A stretch of 46,846 nucleotides of DNA from Solirubrobacterales bacterium (GCA_020438425.1 JAGQUQ010000001.1:3431-50276); one strand, 5' to 3'; shown: positions 17,539 through 25,728, counted from the stretch's first letter. Translations and numbers: made by a program. The notes: generated by a model from the letters alone, not told the origin.

Positions 17539-19152
17539 CTAGAGAAGGCGACGGATCATCACAGCGAGGTGAAGCGCCAGGACCGTGTCCCCGTCCTTCA
17601 GGTCGACGTCGAGGACCTCCTCGATCCTCGAGAGCCGGTGATAGAGCGACTGCCGCTCGATCTCGAGTTCGGCGGCGGCCTCGGTCTTCCGGCCGCCGCT
17701 GTGCAGAAACACTTCCAGGGTGTCGACCAGGTCCCGGCCGCGCTCGCCCGGCAGGTCCAGCAGCGGGCCGAGCCTTTCGTCACTGAACCGGGCCAGCTCC
17801 GGTGTTCCCCTCATCGAGAGCAGCAACTGGCCGATCTCGGTCCGGCTTGCGTCATGCCAGGACCTGACCGGCCCGGCGGCACCGGCCTCGGCCGCGAACC
17901 GGGCCCGGACCAGGGCCGGAGCGAGCTCTTCCCAGCCTCCGGCAGCCCCGCCGATCGCCAGCGCGACGGAACCGGGATCGACTTCGTGCCGGGTGAGCAC
18001 CCCGGCGAAGCGCCGGGCAAGCCGTTCTCGGGAAGCGACGTCATCGGGCTCCGATCCGAGGGTGCCCCGGTCGAGGACCCCGAGCACGCAGTTCCCCCGG
18101 GAACCGAGCAGGGCAGGACGGTCCGGCTCGGCCATCGCAGCCCGGATCGCCGGCAGGAGCGGAGCCCAGGCCTCTTCGTAGCCGACCCCGTCTTCGATCG
18201 CGTCGGGTCGCCAGACCGCCGCGATCGGAACAAGTTGCCCGTGGCGCCGGGGGAAGCCCATCGTCGATGCCCGCCGGGCCGCCGGCAGCGGCTCCATCAG
18301 ACCGGCCGCAAGTTCGAACAGCAGATTCCCCCGGGAACGGGCCCGGAGCTCGGCCTCCTCCCCGCCTCGCATCAGACCGAGCCCCACGGCAACTGCGGCA
18401 CGCTCGAGCGCGATCGGCGTGAAGCGGTCGAACTCGTCGTCTGTCTGAAGGGCTATCACCCGGCCCCAGGTCCGGCCCCTGACCATGACCTGAACCGAGA
18501 CGGCGCCTTCAGCCTCTCCCGGATCCCGGTCCGACCACTTGAGGCCCGACCAGGTGTCGACAACCTCGTCTTCCTGGCGGGTGACCGAACCGAGCGCGAC
18601 CAGCTCGCCCCGGGCGTCCTCGAGCACCACCGGGTTCCCGATCCTCCGGGAAACCTCGGCCAGGATCGATTCGGCGGCTTCGCCTTCGAGGACGAGCCGG
18701 TCGAGGATCCGGTGAAGCTCCTCGCCACGCCGGGCGAGCGCATGCCCCGAGTCGAGCAGGCTGCCGTTGACAACTTCGGAAACTTCGACGAACCGGATGC
18801 CCCGCCGGAAGGCGACCATCGGGATGTGGCGCCGGTCGGCTTCCTCAACCAGGGCCTTCGGGAGTTCCCGGTTCCAGGCGAAGCCCAGTTCGACCGCGAT
18901 TCCCACCGCTCCTTCCGCCTCGAGGTCGCGGACGAAGCGACGCTGCGCCGAGGCGTCCTCGCCGATCGAGACGCCGGTGGTGAGAATCATCTCGCCGCCG
19001 CGAAGCAGGTCCGAGACGTCGGGAACGTCGAGCGGATGGACCCACCGCACCTCGGCTTCGAGGCCCTCCGTTCCGGCCACGAGTTCGGGCAGCCCGGCCT
19101 TGACGATCGGGAGTTCGATGAATTCGGCAACGGTCAGAGACTGCGAGGCCAT
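17539..19152 (-). CDS. PucR-family transcriptional regulator
   Basis: 537 aa. The N-terminal PucR domain (residues about 7-125, LTVAEFIELPIVKAG ... GEMILTTGV) is followed by a GAF-like sensory middle and the C-terminal PucR helix-turn-helix (TLEVFLHSGGRKTEAAAELEIERQSLYHRLSRIEEVL). Founding members control purine catabolism; others control amine, proline or GABA use. The effector is unknown here and no catabolic operon is adjacent. ATG 19152 lies 29 bases after the stop of the upstream membrane-protein gene, so they may share a transcript. Confidence 0.9.
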   Translation of the reverse strand: MASQSLTVAEFIELPIVKAGLPELVAGTEGLEAEVRWVHPLDVPDVSDLLRGGEMILTTGVSIGEDASAQRRFVRDLEAEGAVGIAVELGFAWNRELPKALVEEADRRHIPMVAFRRGIRFVEVSEVVNGSLLDSGHALARRGEELHRILDRLVLEGEAAESILAEVSRRIGNPVVLEDARGELVALGSVTRQEDEVVDTWSGLKWSDRDPGEAEGAVSVQVMVRGRTWGRVIALQTDDEFDRFTPIALERAAVAVGLGLMRGGEEAELRARSRGNLLFELAAGLMEPLPAARRASTMGFPRRHGQLVPIAAVWRPDAIEDGVGYEEAWAPLLPAIRAAMAEPDRPALLGSRGNCVLGVLDRGTLGSEPDDVASRERLARRFAGVLTRHEVDPGSVALAIGGAAGGWEELAPALVRARFAAEAGAAGPVRSWHDASRTEIGQLLLSMRGTPELARFSDERLGPLLDLPGERGRDLVDTLEVFLHSGGRKTEAAAELEIERQSLYHRLSRIEEVLDVDLKDGDTVLALHLAVMIRRLL

Positions 19153-19181
19153 CCCCCGAATCGTCTCAGAACGCGGCTTGC

Positions 19182-20225
19182 TCAGTTGCGCTTCTTGCGC
19201 TTGCGACGCTCGCCCTGCGGACCGTCGTCGTCGGGGAAGTCACCCGCTTCACCGGGCTCGAGTTCGTCGGCGGAGGGTTCGACTTCCTCGGCGGTGCCGT
19301 CGATCACGTCATCGTCATCGGGCTGGGTTTCACCCGGCATCGGCCAGGGGATCGCCTCACCGGCCGCCCAGGCGGGCGGACGGCCACCGGGCATCCACCC
19401 CGCCAGAAGCAGTCCGAGGTAGATGAACCAGGCGAAAGCGATGATCTGCAGGGTGGGAAGGATCAGGATCACGCCGACTGCCATGCCGAGCGAACCCCAG
19501 AAACGGGAAAGCAGGCCGACCCTCATCGAGTTGAGGGCCGTGTAGAAGAGGCCGATCAGGAAGCCGATCGCACCGGACCCGAGCAGGCCGAGCGCCAGCC
19601 CGGAGGTGCTGGAATCGTTGCGGAGGTCGTCGGCGGCTTCGTCGCGGCAATCGTCCTTCTGCTCTTCGGTGAGGGCGGTGCTGGTGGCGCTGCCACTCGG
19701 CTCGGTCCCGGTCGCGTCAGCGTCTGCTCCGGAGCCTTCGGCTCCGCTCGCTCCGGTGCTGCCGGTTTCGCCGCTGGTCCCGGTCGCTTCGTTCTCGCTG
19801 GAAGCGGAATCCTCGAAGCACTTGGTCACCCCGGCGGTGGCGTCGCCCTTCCAGTCATCGGAGACCGAGGTCAGGGTCAGGGCGCTTACGATCGTTCCCA
19901 TCCCGACGAAGACCGGTCCGACGATCGCGACAAGGATGAACGCTCTGCGCATCCGTTCGGACCTGGCCAGGGCGGCGAGGAAGAGGAAGGCAAGCGGGAT
20001 CGAGAGCGCGGCAATTCCGATCCCCTGGATCGCCGCCCCGAGCATCACGTTGGACTTGTGTTCCGAAACCGCGGCGAGGATCTCGGCCGAACCCTCCGGT
20101 GAACCCAGTCCGGAGCTGCCGACGAACTGGCCGATGAAGTACATGGCTACGCCGGCGACCGCAACGATGCCGGCGGGCAGGGCCCATTTCTTTTCGCGCG
20201 CGAGTGTTTCTGCTTTGGAAGTCAT
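19182..20225 (-). CDS. Multi-helix membrane protein with low-complexity loop and charged tail
   Basis: 347 aa, no recognised family. Hydrophobic helices at about 17-37, 61-85 and 95-117, then a Ser/Thr/Gly/Asp-rich extracytoplasmic loop of about 90 residues (with two Cys flanking it), then helices near 208-230, 240-262 and 263-275. The tail is strongly acidic (QPDDDDVIDGT...) and ends in a basic cluster RRKRKKRN. The architecture hints at a cell-envelope protein with a disordered cytoplasmic tail. It starts with ATG 20225. Confidence 0.7.
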   Translation of the reverse strand: MTSKAETLAREKKWALPAGIVAVAGVAMYFIGQFVGSSGLGSPEGSAEILAAVSEHKSNVMLGAAIQGIGIAALSIPLAFLFLAALARSERMRRAFILVAIVGPVFVGMGTIVSALTLTSVSDDWKGDATAGVTKCFEDSASSENEATGTSGETGSTGASGAEGSGADADATGTEPSGSATSTALTEEQKDDCRDEAADDLRNDSSTSGLALGLLGSGAIGFLIGLFYTALNSMRVGLLSRFWGSLGMAVGVILILPTLQIIAFAWFIYLGLLLAGWMPGGRPPAWAAGEAIPWPMPGETQPDDDDVIDGTAEEVEPSADELEPGEAGDFPDDDGPQGERRKRKKRN

Positions 20226-20275
20226 GATCGGGACCCCGCAGGCTGGGCGCGGAGTCCGGGAAGCCTATAGGCCAG

Positions 20276-20455
20276 TCAGTCGGTGGAGCGTTCCTCTTGG
20301 TCTTCGTCCTCGTCGCGGACCGGGTAGTACTCGTAATCGACCGGTTCGGCAATGCGGGAGATGCGTTCACCGACCGAGAGAACGAAATCGAAGAACGGCG
20401 AAGCGGCGACTATCGCCGATTCGATCCTGGACTGAGTGGAGTCATCGGAACTCAC
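20276..20455 (-). CDS. Small acidic protein of unknown function
   Basis: 59 aa from GTG 20455. It has an amphipathic/hydrophobic helix (SPFFDFVLSVGERISRIAEPV) and an acidic end (EYYPVRDEDEDQEERSTD). No family recognised. A longer open frame starts at 20578 but its first part is antisense to the neighbouring zinc-ribbon gene. A TAGCGT box eight bases before GTG supports this start. It precedes the membrane-protein gene on the same strand by 50 bases. Confidence 0.6.
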   Translation of the reverse strand: MSSDDSTQSRIESAIVAASPFFDFVLSVGERISRIAEPVDYEYYPVRDEDEDQEERSTD

Positions 20456-20462
20456 TGGCCAA

Positions 20463-20469
20463 TACGCTA
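20463..20469. promoter_or_regulatory. Shared bidirectional -10 box
   Basis: TACGCTA reads TACGCT on plus (20463-20468, nine bases before TTG 20478) and TAGCGT on minus (20469-20464, eight bases before GTG 20455). One symmetric hexamer could serve both divergent genes. Confidence 0.5.
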
Positions 20470-20477
20470 CAGCGACC

Positions 20478-21182
20478 TTGGCAGTAGATCTCCCCCACGT
20501 TCCCCTTGAAGCCGGTGCCGGACCGGAGAACCCGCCCTGCCCAGCCTGCGGTGAACCGCTGTTTCCCTGGGTCGGCATGCCGGTCGGTACCGGGATCGCT
20601 CACCGCTGCGAGGCCTGCGGCCTCGCGGTCCTGAGCCACGGAGAGAAGTTCTTCTTCCCGAAGCGGGCCGGCGAACGGAAGCCGGGGGAGTCCGGGCTCA
20701 AGATCGAGTTCTCGTTTGACCCGGGATCGACCGCGGATGTGCTGGCCGAGCTCGACCTCGACCGGGCCGGGGATGGCTCGATCGAGTTCGAGAACCGCGA
20801 TTCGCTCGCCTGTTCGCTGACCGGGGGCGCCTGGACCGGCCTCGGCACCTCCCGCCGCTACCGGATCACCCCGAAGGCCCTCACCGATGCGATCGCTACC
20901 CGCGACCAGATCGTGACCGAAACCCGCTTTCGGCCGCTCCGGGGCATCGCGGCGATGTGGCAGTCCGGCATCAACATGTTCACCTTCGGCCAGAACATCG
21001 TGCTCGGCTCGCTCGGAAAGGCCGAGAAGGTCGCCGCCGATCATGGCTGGAAGCGCGGACTCGACTGGTTCATCTCGGTCGTGCTGGCGATTCCGGCGAT
21101 CGTGATCGCGGCTCCGCTTGAGCTGGTCGCGATCGGCTTCCGCAAAGGCAGCTCGGTCCGGGCCGGGATCCAGGTTCTCTAA
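20478..21182 (+). CDS. Zinc-ribbon N-terminal protein of unknown function
   Basis: 234 aa from TTG 20478 (a GTG at 20436 would overlap the divergent small gene). The N-terminal zinc-ribbon-like module is CPACGEPLFPW ... HRCEACGLAV (two CxxC pairs), followed by a domain starting KIEFSFDPGSTADVLAELD. The C-terminal part has a membrane-like helix (WFISVVLAIPAIVIAAPLEL). This resembles actinobacterial proteins near methyltransferase-like domains, but I cannot name a function. Its stop overlaps the convergent hydrolase stop by four bases (CTAA). Confidence 0.7.
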   Translation: MAVDLPHVPLEAGAGPENPPCPACGEPLFPWVGMPVGTGIAHRCEACGLAVLSHGEKFFFPKRAGERKPGESGLKIEFSFDPGSTADVLAELDLDRAGDGSIEFENRDSLACSLTGGAWTGLGTSRRYRITPKALTDAIATRDQIVTETRFRPLRGIAAMWQSGINMFTFGQNIVLGSLGKAEKVAADHGWKRGLDWFISVVLAIPAIVIAAPLELVAIGFRKGSSVRAGIQVL

Positions 21183-21919
21183 GAGAGCAGGCCCGGGATA
21201 GAACCGATGCCGTCGCGGCTCGAGTGGACCGTTTCCGCGCCCGGGACGCGATCGGCCACGGCTTCGGCCGCGTGCCTGAGCAGGGCCGGGGTCGAAGGCA
21301 GGGTCACGACGGTCACCTCGGCTTCGAGACCGGCGAGACGCACCGGGTCGAGCGGCCAGGCGGGAACCGCCGGAAGCTCGACCAGGAAAGACCTCGCCGC
21401 TGTCGGGCCACGTTCGGCCGACCCGGCGAAGCGCTCGGCACCGAGCCCCAGTGTGCGCAGGTCACCGGCCAGAAAGAGTTCGTAGGCGGCCTCCTCCCCA
21501 CCTTCGTCAGCGGCGGCGCGAATCGCATCGACGTCGGCTGACATGCCTTCGGTGGCAGCGCTGATCGCCCCGAAGACGGGCGGTTCGATCAGGAAGGCCC
21601 GCCCAACCAGCTCCGGATCGGCAAGGGAGAGCTCGAGGGCCACGACGGCCCCGAAGCCGAGACCGATCACGGTCACCGGGCCGGACTCGATCCGGCGGAG
21701 AAGGGAAGCGATCTCGATCGACTGTTCGGCGATCGAGGTGCGCCGGTACTCGTCGTCCGGAACCGATTCACCCCAGCCACGGCGGTCGGGGGTGATCAGG
21801 CGCCACTCGCCGGCCAGCGAACCGACCGCCTCGTCGAAGACCGAGGAACCGGTGCCGGTTCCGTGGATCAGCAGAACCGGCGGCCCGGAGCCGCGGTCTC
21901 TGAAACGGAGATCGTTCAG
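21179..21919 (-). CDS. Alpha/beta hydrolase-fold protein lacking the nucleophile; apparent CTG start
   Basis: 246 aa if read from CTG 21919. The reading frame from there gives a full hydrolase fold: LLIHGTGTGSS (oxyanion loop), RLITPDRRGWGES, then VIGLGFGAVVALEL where the usual GxSxG elbow is GLGFG. The nucleophilic Ser is therefore Gly, and no clear acid is seen later, so it is probably not a normal esterase. No ATG/GTG/TTG lies in frame upstream of the conserved region; the first is GTG near 21688, which would remove the first two strands. CTG 21919 overlaps the upstream stop as CTGA, pointing to coupled initiation at CTG. Confidence 0.75.
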   Translation of the reverse strand: MNDLRFRDRGSGPPVLLIHGTGTGSSVFDEAVGSLAGEWRLITPDRRGWGESVPDDEYRRTSIAEQSIEIASLLRRIESGPVTVIGLGFGAVVALELSLADPELVGRAFLIEPPVFGAISAATEGMSADVDAIRAAADEGGEEAAYELFLAGDLRTLGLGAERFAGSAERGPTAARSFLVELPAVPAWPLDPVRLAGLEAEVTVVTLPSTPALLRHAAEAVADRVPGAETVHSSRDGIGSIPGLLS

Positions 21920-22185
21920 CGGAGTCCCTGGCGAGCTTCCCTGACCAGGGTCACTGCCTCCGGGAAGACCACGCGAATCGCGTCGCGCACCTGCATCGCC
22001 TGCTCGTCGGATGTGCCGGTCAGGTTGAGCCGGCCGATAGAAGCGACGGTCATCTCGACCGCGAGCCGGATCGCGTTGTCTGCCCAGGCGACTTCCTGCG
22101 AGGACTGCATCTGGTCAGCCATCTCCTGCATGCGCTGACGAAGCTCGTCGGGGTCACCAAACATGTTGAACGGGGAACCTTCCAT
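21916..22185 (-). CDS. Small conserved-looking protein of unknown function
   Basis: 89 aa, mostly helical by composition, Met/Gln-rich N-terminal half (DELRQRMQEMADQMQSSQEV), then EMTVASIGRLNLTGTSDEQAMQVRDAIR. No family recognised. ATG 22185 has TAGATT six bases upstream and no Shine-Dalgarno, so a leaderless message is likely. The alpha/beta hydrolase begins on its stop codon, which suggests the two proteins work together or are co-regulated. Confidence 0.7.
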   Translation of the reverse strand: MEGSPFNMFGDPDELRQRMQEMADQMQSSQEVAWADNAIRLAVEMTVASIGRLNLTGTSDEQAMQVRDAIRVVFPEAVTLVREARQGLR

Positions 22186-22191
22186 GGGACA

Positions 22192-22197
22192 AATCTA
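22192..22197 (-). promoter_or_regulatory. -10 box (leaderless type) before the 22185 gene
   Basis: TAGATT on the minus strand, six bases before ATG 22185. Confidence 0.55.
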
Positions 22198-22240
22198 GCG
22201 ACCCGGGACCGCCGGCCGGAGCCCGTCACCAAATCGTTGC

Positions 22241-22258
22241 ACCTGTAGAGCCACAGGT
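22241..22258. promoter_or_regulatory. Inverted repeat in the 22185/22285 divergent gap
   Basis: ACCTGT-agagcc-ACAGGT, perfect six-base arms. It lies 27-44 bases before the plus-strand start, where a regulator or activator would bind. Function inferred from position only. Confidence 0.4.
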
Positions 22259-22272
22259 CAGCACTTTCCTTC

Positions 22273-22278
22273 TAGCTT
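22273..22278 (+). promoter_or_regulatory. -10 box (leaderless type) before the 22285 gene
   Basis: TAGCTT six bases before ATG 22285; no Shine-Dalgarno. Confidence 0.55.
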
Positions 22279-22284
22279 CGGCCC

Positions 22285-22947
22285 ATGTCCGCCAGAAGAG
22301 CATCCGGGACGAGGGGATCGGCCACGGTCGAGCAGGTCGGGATAGTCCTGCTGCTCTCCGCCGTCTTCGCGGTGCTGGTCGCGATCAGCCTCGCCGGAAA
22401 GGATGACCCGCCCGGCCACGGGCTGGGGATCAGGATCGCCAACCGGATCGCCTGCGGGCCGAGAGAGCCAGGTGTCTGCAGGCAGCATCCCGCAGTTTCG
22501 GCTTACGGCTGGGACCTGGCCCGAGCCGTTCGCTGGCTCGCCCCCCTTCCTCTGGCTGCCGCCGGCCGGGACGGGTCGATGCTGGTCCCGGTCGACTTCC
22601 GTTACTGCCAGCGCCCGAGCTGCGCGGTCGGCACGGGGGATGGACGGCTGACCACCGCCAACCGGAGGCTGACCCTCTTCACCGAGGTGAACCGGCTTGG
22701 AGCCGGGCAGGGCTGGCGAATCACCTACTGGCTCTACCGGCCGTCAATTGGCTGGGAGCGGATCGAACGCATCGCCGGGCCAGCCGAGATCGAGGCTGCC
22801 TCCGGCACCAGGGTGCTGCTCGAAGACAGTCCGCGCCTGGTGCCGCTGGAGATCCTGCCGGGCCGGAATCATTATGAACTGCCGGCCGGCGACGAGCCGC
22901 CCTGGCGCTGGAAGGTCGACCCGAGCCATGTCGGCTGGTCGGCCTGA
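22285..22947 (+). CDS. TadE-like exported protein
   Basis: 220 aa. The N-terminus RGSATVEQVGIVLLLSAVFAVLVAISLAG matches the TadE/TadG-type pseudopilin pattern: a Glu five residues into a hydrophobic helix preceded by basic residues. The remainder is an extracytoplasmic domain with four cysteines (IACGPREPGVC and YCQRPSC), probably disulfide-bonded. No tad/flp pilus genes are next to it, so it may be a solitary surface protein using the same export route. The stop lies three bases from the convergent DUF2804-like gene. Confidence 0.65.
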   Translation: MSARRASGTRGSATVEQVGIVLLLSAVFAVLVAISLAGKDDPPGHGLGIRIANRIACGPREPGVCRQHPAVSAYGWDLARAVRWLAPLPLAAAGRDGSMLVPVDFRYCQRPSCAVGTGDGRLTTANRRLTLFTEVNRLGAGQGWRITYWLYRPSIGWERIERIAGPAEIEAASGTRVLLEDSPRLVPLEILPGRNHYELPAGDEPPWRWKVDPSHVGWSA

Positions 22948-22950
22948 GGC

Positions 22951-23806
22951 TCACCAGGCGACGTCGTGATCCTCCATCACCCCGGCGGCCGAGGCCAGCT
23001 CGATCCCGTCGAGGTGACCGGTGAAGGTGCCGAAGCGATGAAGGTAATCGGAGCGGATCAGCCCGAAGTTGTCATGCCGTTCGCGCTCGGCTCCCCCGAA
23101 CTCGAACTCGAGGCCCTCCTCCGAGCCCTTGAACCCGGACTCCGTCGACCCAGACGGCCCGTTCGCTGGCAACTGTTGCGTCATTGATGCCTTCGGTGAG
23201 ATTCCACCCCACGGCCTTGCCTTCACTCGATTCCCCGATTCCGGCTGACCACTTCCACTTGACATGACGGGCGTGGTAACCGCCGGACTCGTCGTCGACC
23301 CCGAAGCCTTTGACTTCCCGGGTCTTCCCGTCGAGGATGACCCGGCCGGCCACCGGCACCCCGGCCCGCTTGCGGGTCCAGCCCCAGCCCCGGCCGCTGG
23401 GGGCGACGACCTCGATCGGCTCGATCTCGCCGAACCTGAGCGCGGCCCTGACGTTGCCGGTGCGGATTTCGACCACCGGACCGTCCAAAACAACTTCCGG
23501 GCCGCCGGGACGCAGCCTCGTGTGTTCCCAGACCTTGCCTTCGAGGCGGTCCCAGACCGACCAGAAAGTGTGGTTGAAGGGACCGATCCTGACCACGCCG
23601 GCGCAGAGCATGATCTCCTCGCCGTAGTAGCCGACGTAGCGCCACCGCTTGCGCATCAGACCCTTGTGAAGCAGAGGCTGCCGGGCCGGAGGGAAGGGCA
23701 GATCGGGCCGCCCTTCACCCGGACCACGCCAGGGAAGAGTCACCTCCGGCCCAGCCTCGGATGCTGCGGAAGGGTTCGAAACTGCCATTCCCGGCGCAGA
23801 GGTCAT
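22951..23806 (-). pseudogene. DUF2804-like gene with a single-base frameshift
   Basis: The N-terminal part (from ATG 23806) reads KGLMRKRWRYVGYYGEEIMLCAGVVRIGP through AVWVDGVRVQG. The matching C-terminal part, SEEGLEFEFGGAERERHDNFGL and onwards to GVMEDHDVAW, lies in the next frame and ends at 22951. The switch is at a GGG run (23126-23128 as CCC on the plus strand): removing one base restores one frame of about 285 codons. It could be a real mutation, a sequencing error or, less likely, programmed frameshifting. As it stands the first frame runs on to a stop at 23072. The DUF2804-like assignment is from remembered family pattern. A large inverted repeat lies at its start. Confidence 0.7.
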
Positions 23807-23956
23807 GGGCAAACGTCCCGAAGGTCCGGGAACGCAGGAGGGCGGGATGCAAGGAGAAGGGGATAAGACGGGCTGGTGGCCCGGCGTTCCCCGCCGACGA
23901 AGCAGGCCGCCCTCCTGCGTTCCCGGACCGAGGACAGAGTTTTGCCCATGACCTCT
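23798..23956. repeat. Large inverted repeat between DUF2804-like and sulfotransferase genes
   Basis: Outer arms 23798-23813 and 23941-23956 (AGAGGTCATGGGCAAA and its exact complement, 16 bases) and inner arms 23823-23845 and 23907-23929 (23 bases, perfect, beginning GGTCCGGGAACGCAGG). The short segments between outer and inner arms differ. The centre is 61 bases. The left outer arm contains the start codon of the DUF2804-like gene, so the right arm is an inverted copy of that 5' end. No coding capacity or clear target-site duplication is seen. Confidence 0.9.
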
Positions 23957-23961
23957 AGACT
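23956..23961 (+). promoter_or_regulatory. -10 box before the sulfotransferase gene
   Basis: TAGACT eight bases before GTG 23970, at the right edge of the inverted repeat; no Shine-Dalgarno. Confidence 0.45.
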
Positions 23962-23969
23962 ACTCGGCC

Positions 23970-24962
23970 GTGTCAGAAACCGCCGATACAAAAGTGACCG
24001 CCCCCGAGGCCACCTACGACCCTGCCGATGACGCAATGTGCTCGCGCGCTCGCGAGCGCTTCACGTCCGATCGCAACCGTCGGCTGCCGCGCCGCAAGAG
24101 CAAGACGGCAACCCTGCCGAACATGATCATCATCGGCGGCCTCAAGTGCGGAACCACTTCGATTCACCATTACCTCGGACTTCACCCCGAGATCCACATG
24201 TCGAAACCGAAGGAGCTCAACTTCTTCGCTGCCGAGCAGAACTGGGATCTCGGTTTCGAGTGGTACGAGAACCGTTTCGACAGCACGGTCAAGATCAACG
24301 GCGAGTCCTCCCCGCATTACACGAACGGCCCACGGTTCAACGGGGTGGCCGAGCGGATCCACAAGCACGTCCCCGACGTGAAGCTGATCTACATGGTCCG
24401 GGACCCGATCAAGCGGATCCTCTCCCACTGGGTTCACGCAACCGGTGCCGGATACGAGACCCGCGAGTTCGCACCGACCCTCTCGCTTCCGGACACGGCC
24501 TACGTCCAGCGCTCCCAGTACTGGATGCAGCTCCAGCCCTACCTCGAGTACTTCGACCGCGACCAGATCGAGATCATCACCCAGGAGGATCTCGGCAAGA
24601 AGCGCGACGAGACGATGCGCCAGGCCTTCCGCTACCTCGGGGTCGACGAGAACTTCACCTCCGAGCAGTGGGACCGCCAGTGGGAGAAGTCGGCGGCCAA
24701 GCAGGACGACAAGTACCAGTTCATGGAGAAGCTGATCAAGCTTCCCGGCTTCCGTGCTTTCGACCGCAATTTCGACCGCCTGCCCGAGTCGATGCGCTGG
24801 ATGGTCGAGAAGGTCGTCCACGACCCGGACAAGCCCCCGGCCCCGAAGCCGGAGATCCCGGACGACCTGATGGAAACCCTGAAGGGCCGTTTCCGCGACG
24901 ACGTCGCCGGCCTGAAGGAATGGTCCGGCCGGGACTTCGACGGCTGGCACGACTACTCCTGA
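23970..24962 (+). CDS. PAPS-dependent sulfotransferase domain protein
   Basis: 330 aa. The 5'-phosphosulfate loop IGGLKCGTTSIHHYL is at 55-69 and the 3'-phosphate site YMVRDPIKRILSHW at 141-154 (R144, S152), the two signature PAPS-binding motifs. KPKELNFF at 79-86 is also typical. It would transfer sulfate from PAPS to a hydroxyl or amine; the acceptor cannot be read from sequence. The first 48 residues are charged and probably disordered. It starts with GTG 23970. It stands alone: no PAPS synthesis or glycan genes adjoin. Confidence 0.9.
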   Translation: MSETADTKVTAPEATYDPADDAMCSRARERFTSDRNRRLPRRKSKTATLPNMIIIGGLKCGTTSIHHYLGLHPEIHMSKPKELNFFAAEQNWDLGFEWYENRFDSTVKINGESSPHYTNGPRFNGVAERIHKHVPDVKLIYMVRDPIKRILSHWVHATGAGYETREFAPTLSLPDTAYVQRSQYWMQLQPYLEYFDRDQIEIITQEDLGKKRDETMRQAFRYLGVDENFTSEQWDRQWEKSAAKQDDKYQFMEKLIKLPGFRAFDRNFDRLPESMRWMVEKVVHDPDKPPAPKPEIPDDLMETLKGRFRDDVAGLKEWSGRDFDGWHDYS

Positions 24963-24987
24963 TCTGGTTCGCGCCGTCGGCGCAGGG

Positions 24988-24993
24988 TAACTT
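24988..24993 (+). promoter_or_regulatory. -10 box (leaderless type) before the RibD_C gene
   Basis: TAACTT six bases before ATG 25000; no Shine-Dalgarno. Confidence 0.55.
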
Positions 24994-24999
24994 GGCCCC

Positions 25000-25728
25000 A
25001 TGCGTCGCCTGATTCCGGACCCCGGCCCGACCGACCTCGAATCCGAGCTCGAGGCCTACCGGCCTTTCGAACATGCCCTCGAAGACCGACCGTGGGTGGC
25101 GGTCAACATGATCACCACCCTCGACGGCCGGGCCTCGATCTCCGGACGGTCGAAGGAGCTCGGGTCGGAAGCCGACACCGAGCACCTGCTCGGCCTGAGG
25201 ACCCGTTTCGACGCGGTGATGATCGGCGGCGGCACGATGCGGGCCGAGCGTTACGGCCGGATCATCTCGCGGCCGGAGTTCCGCCAGCGAAGGCAATCCG
25301 CCGGTCTCGAAGAGGATGCCCTCGCGGTGATCATCAGCGGCGATCTCGACCTGCCCTTCGACGCTCCCCTGTTCACCGACGGCAACGGCCGGGTGGTCAT
25401 CTTTACCCGGAAGAACCAGGCTCCGGAAACCGAAACCCCGGTTGAACTGGTGACCTTCGACGGCCTGATCGACAGCGCCGACGTGCTCGCCCACCTGCGG
25501 CGCGAGGAAGGGGTCCGTGCCGTTCTCTGCGAGGGTGGCCCCCACCTGTTCGGGCAACTGGTCGCCGGCGACCTGGTTGACGATCTGTTCCTGACGATCA
25601 CCCCGGTCGCGACCGGGGGCGATGCTCCCCGCATCCTCGAGAGCAATCTTCCCGAGGAAGCCAGGTTCGAACTGGTCGGTTTGAACGAGGCCGACGGCGA
25701 CCTCTTCGCTCGCTACCGCCGGGCCTGA
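25000..25728 (+). CDS. RibD C-terminal-like / dihydrofolate reductase-fold reductase
   Basis: 242 aa. The signatures WVAVNMITTLDGRASISGRS, DAVMIGGGTMRAERYG and LCEGGPHLFGQL match the RibD_C family of NADPH-dependent pyrimidine reductases. In riboflavin synthesis this reduces the ribosylamino-pyrimidine, usually fused to a deaminase. Here no deaminase domain and no rib genes are present, so it may be a stand-alone reductase acting on riboflavin-pathway or other substrates. ATG 25000 is supported by a TAACTT box. Confidence 0.85.
   Translation: MRRLIPDPGPTDLESELEAYRPFEHALEDRPWVAVNMITTLDGRASISGRSKELGSEADTEHLLGLRTRFDAVMIGGGTMRAERYGRIISRPEFRQRRQSAGLEEDALAVIISGDLDLPFDAPLFTDGNGRVVIFTRKNQAPETETPVELVTFDGLIDSADVLAHLRREEGVRAVLCEGGPHLFGQLVAGDLVDDLFLTITPVATGGDAPRILESNLPEEARFELVGLNEADGDLFARYRRA

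Noticed and set aside
22951..23493. A separate 180-codon gene overlapping the DUF2804-like frame
   Set aside because: Only its last 60 residues look like protein, and they continue the DUF2804-like sequence after the frameshift; its first part is Ser/Arg-rich out-of-frame sequence.
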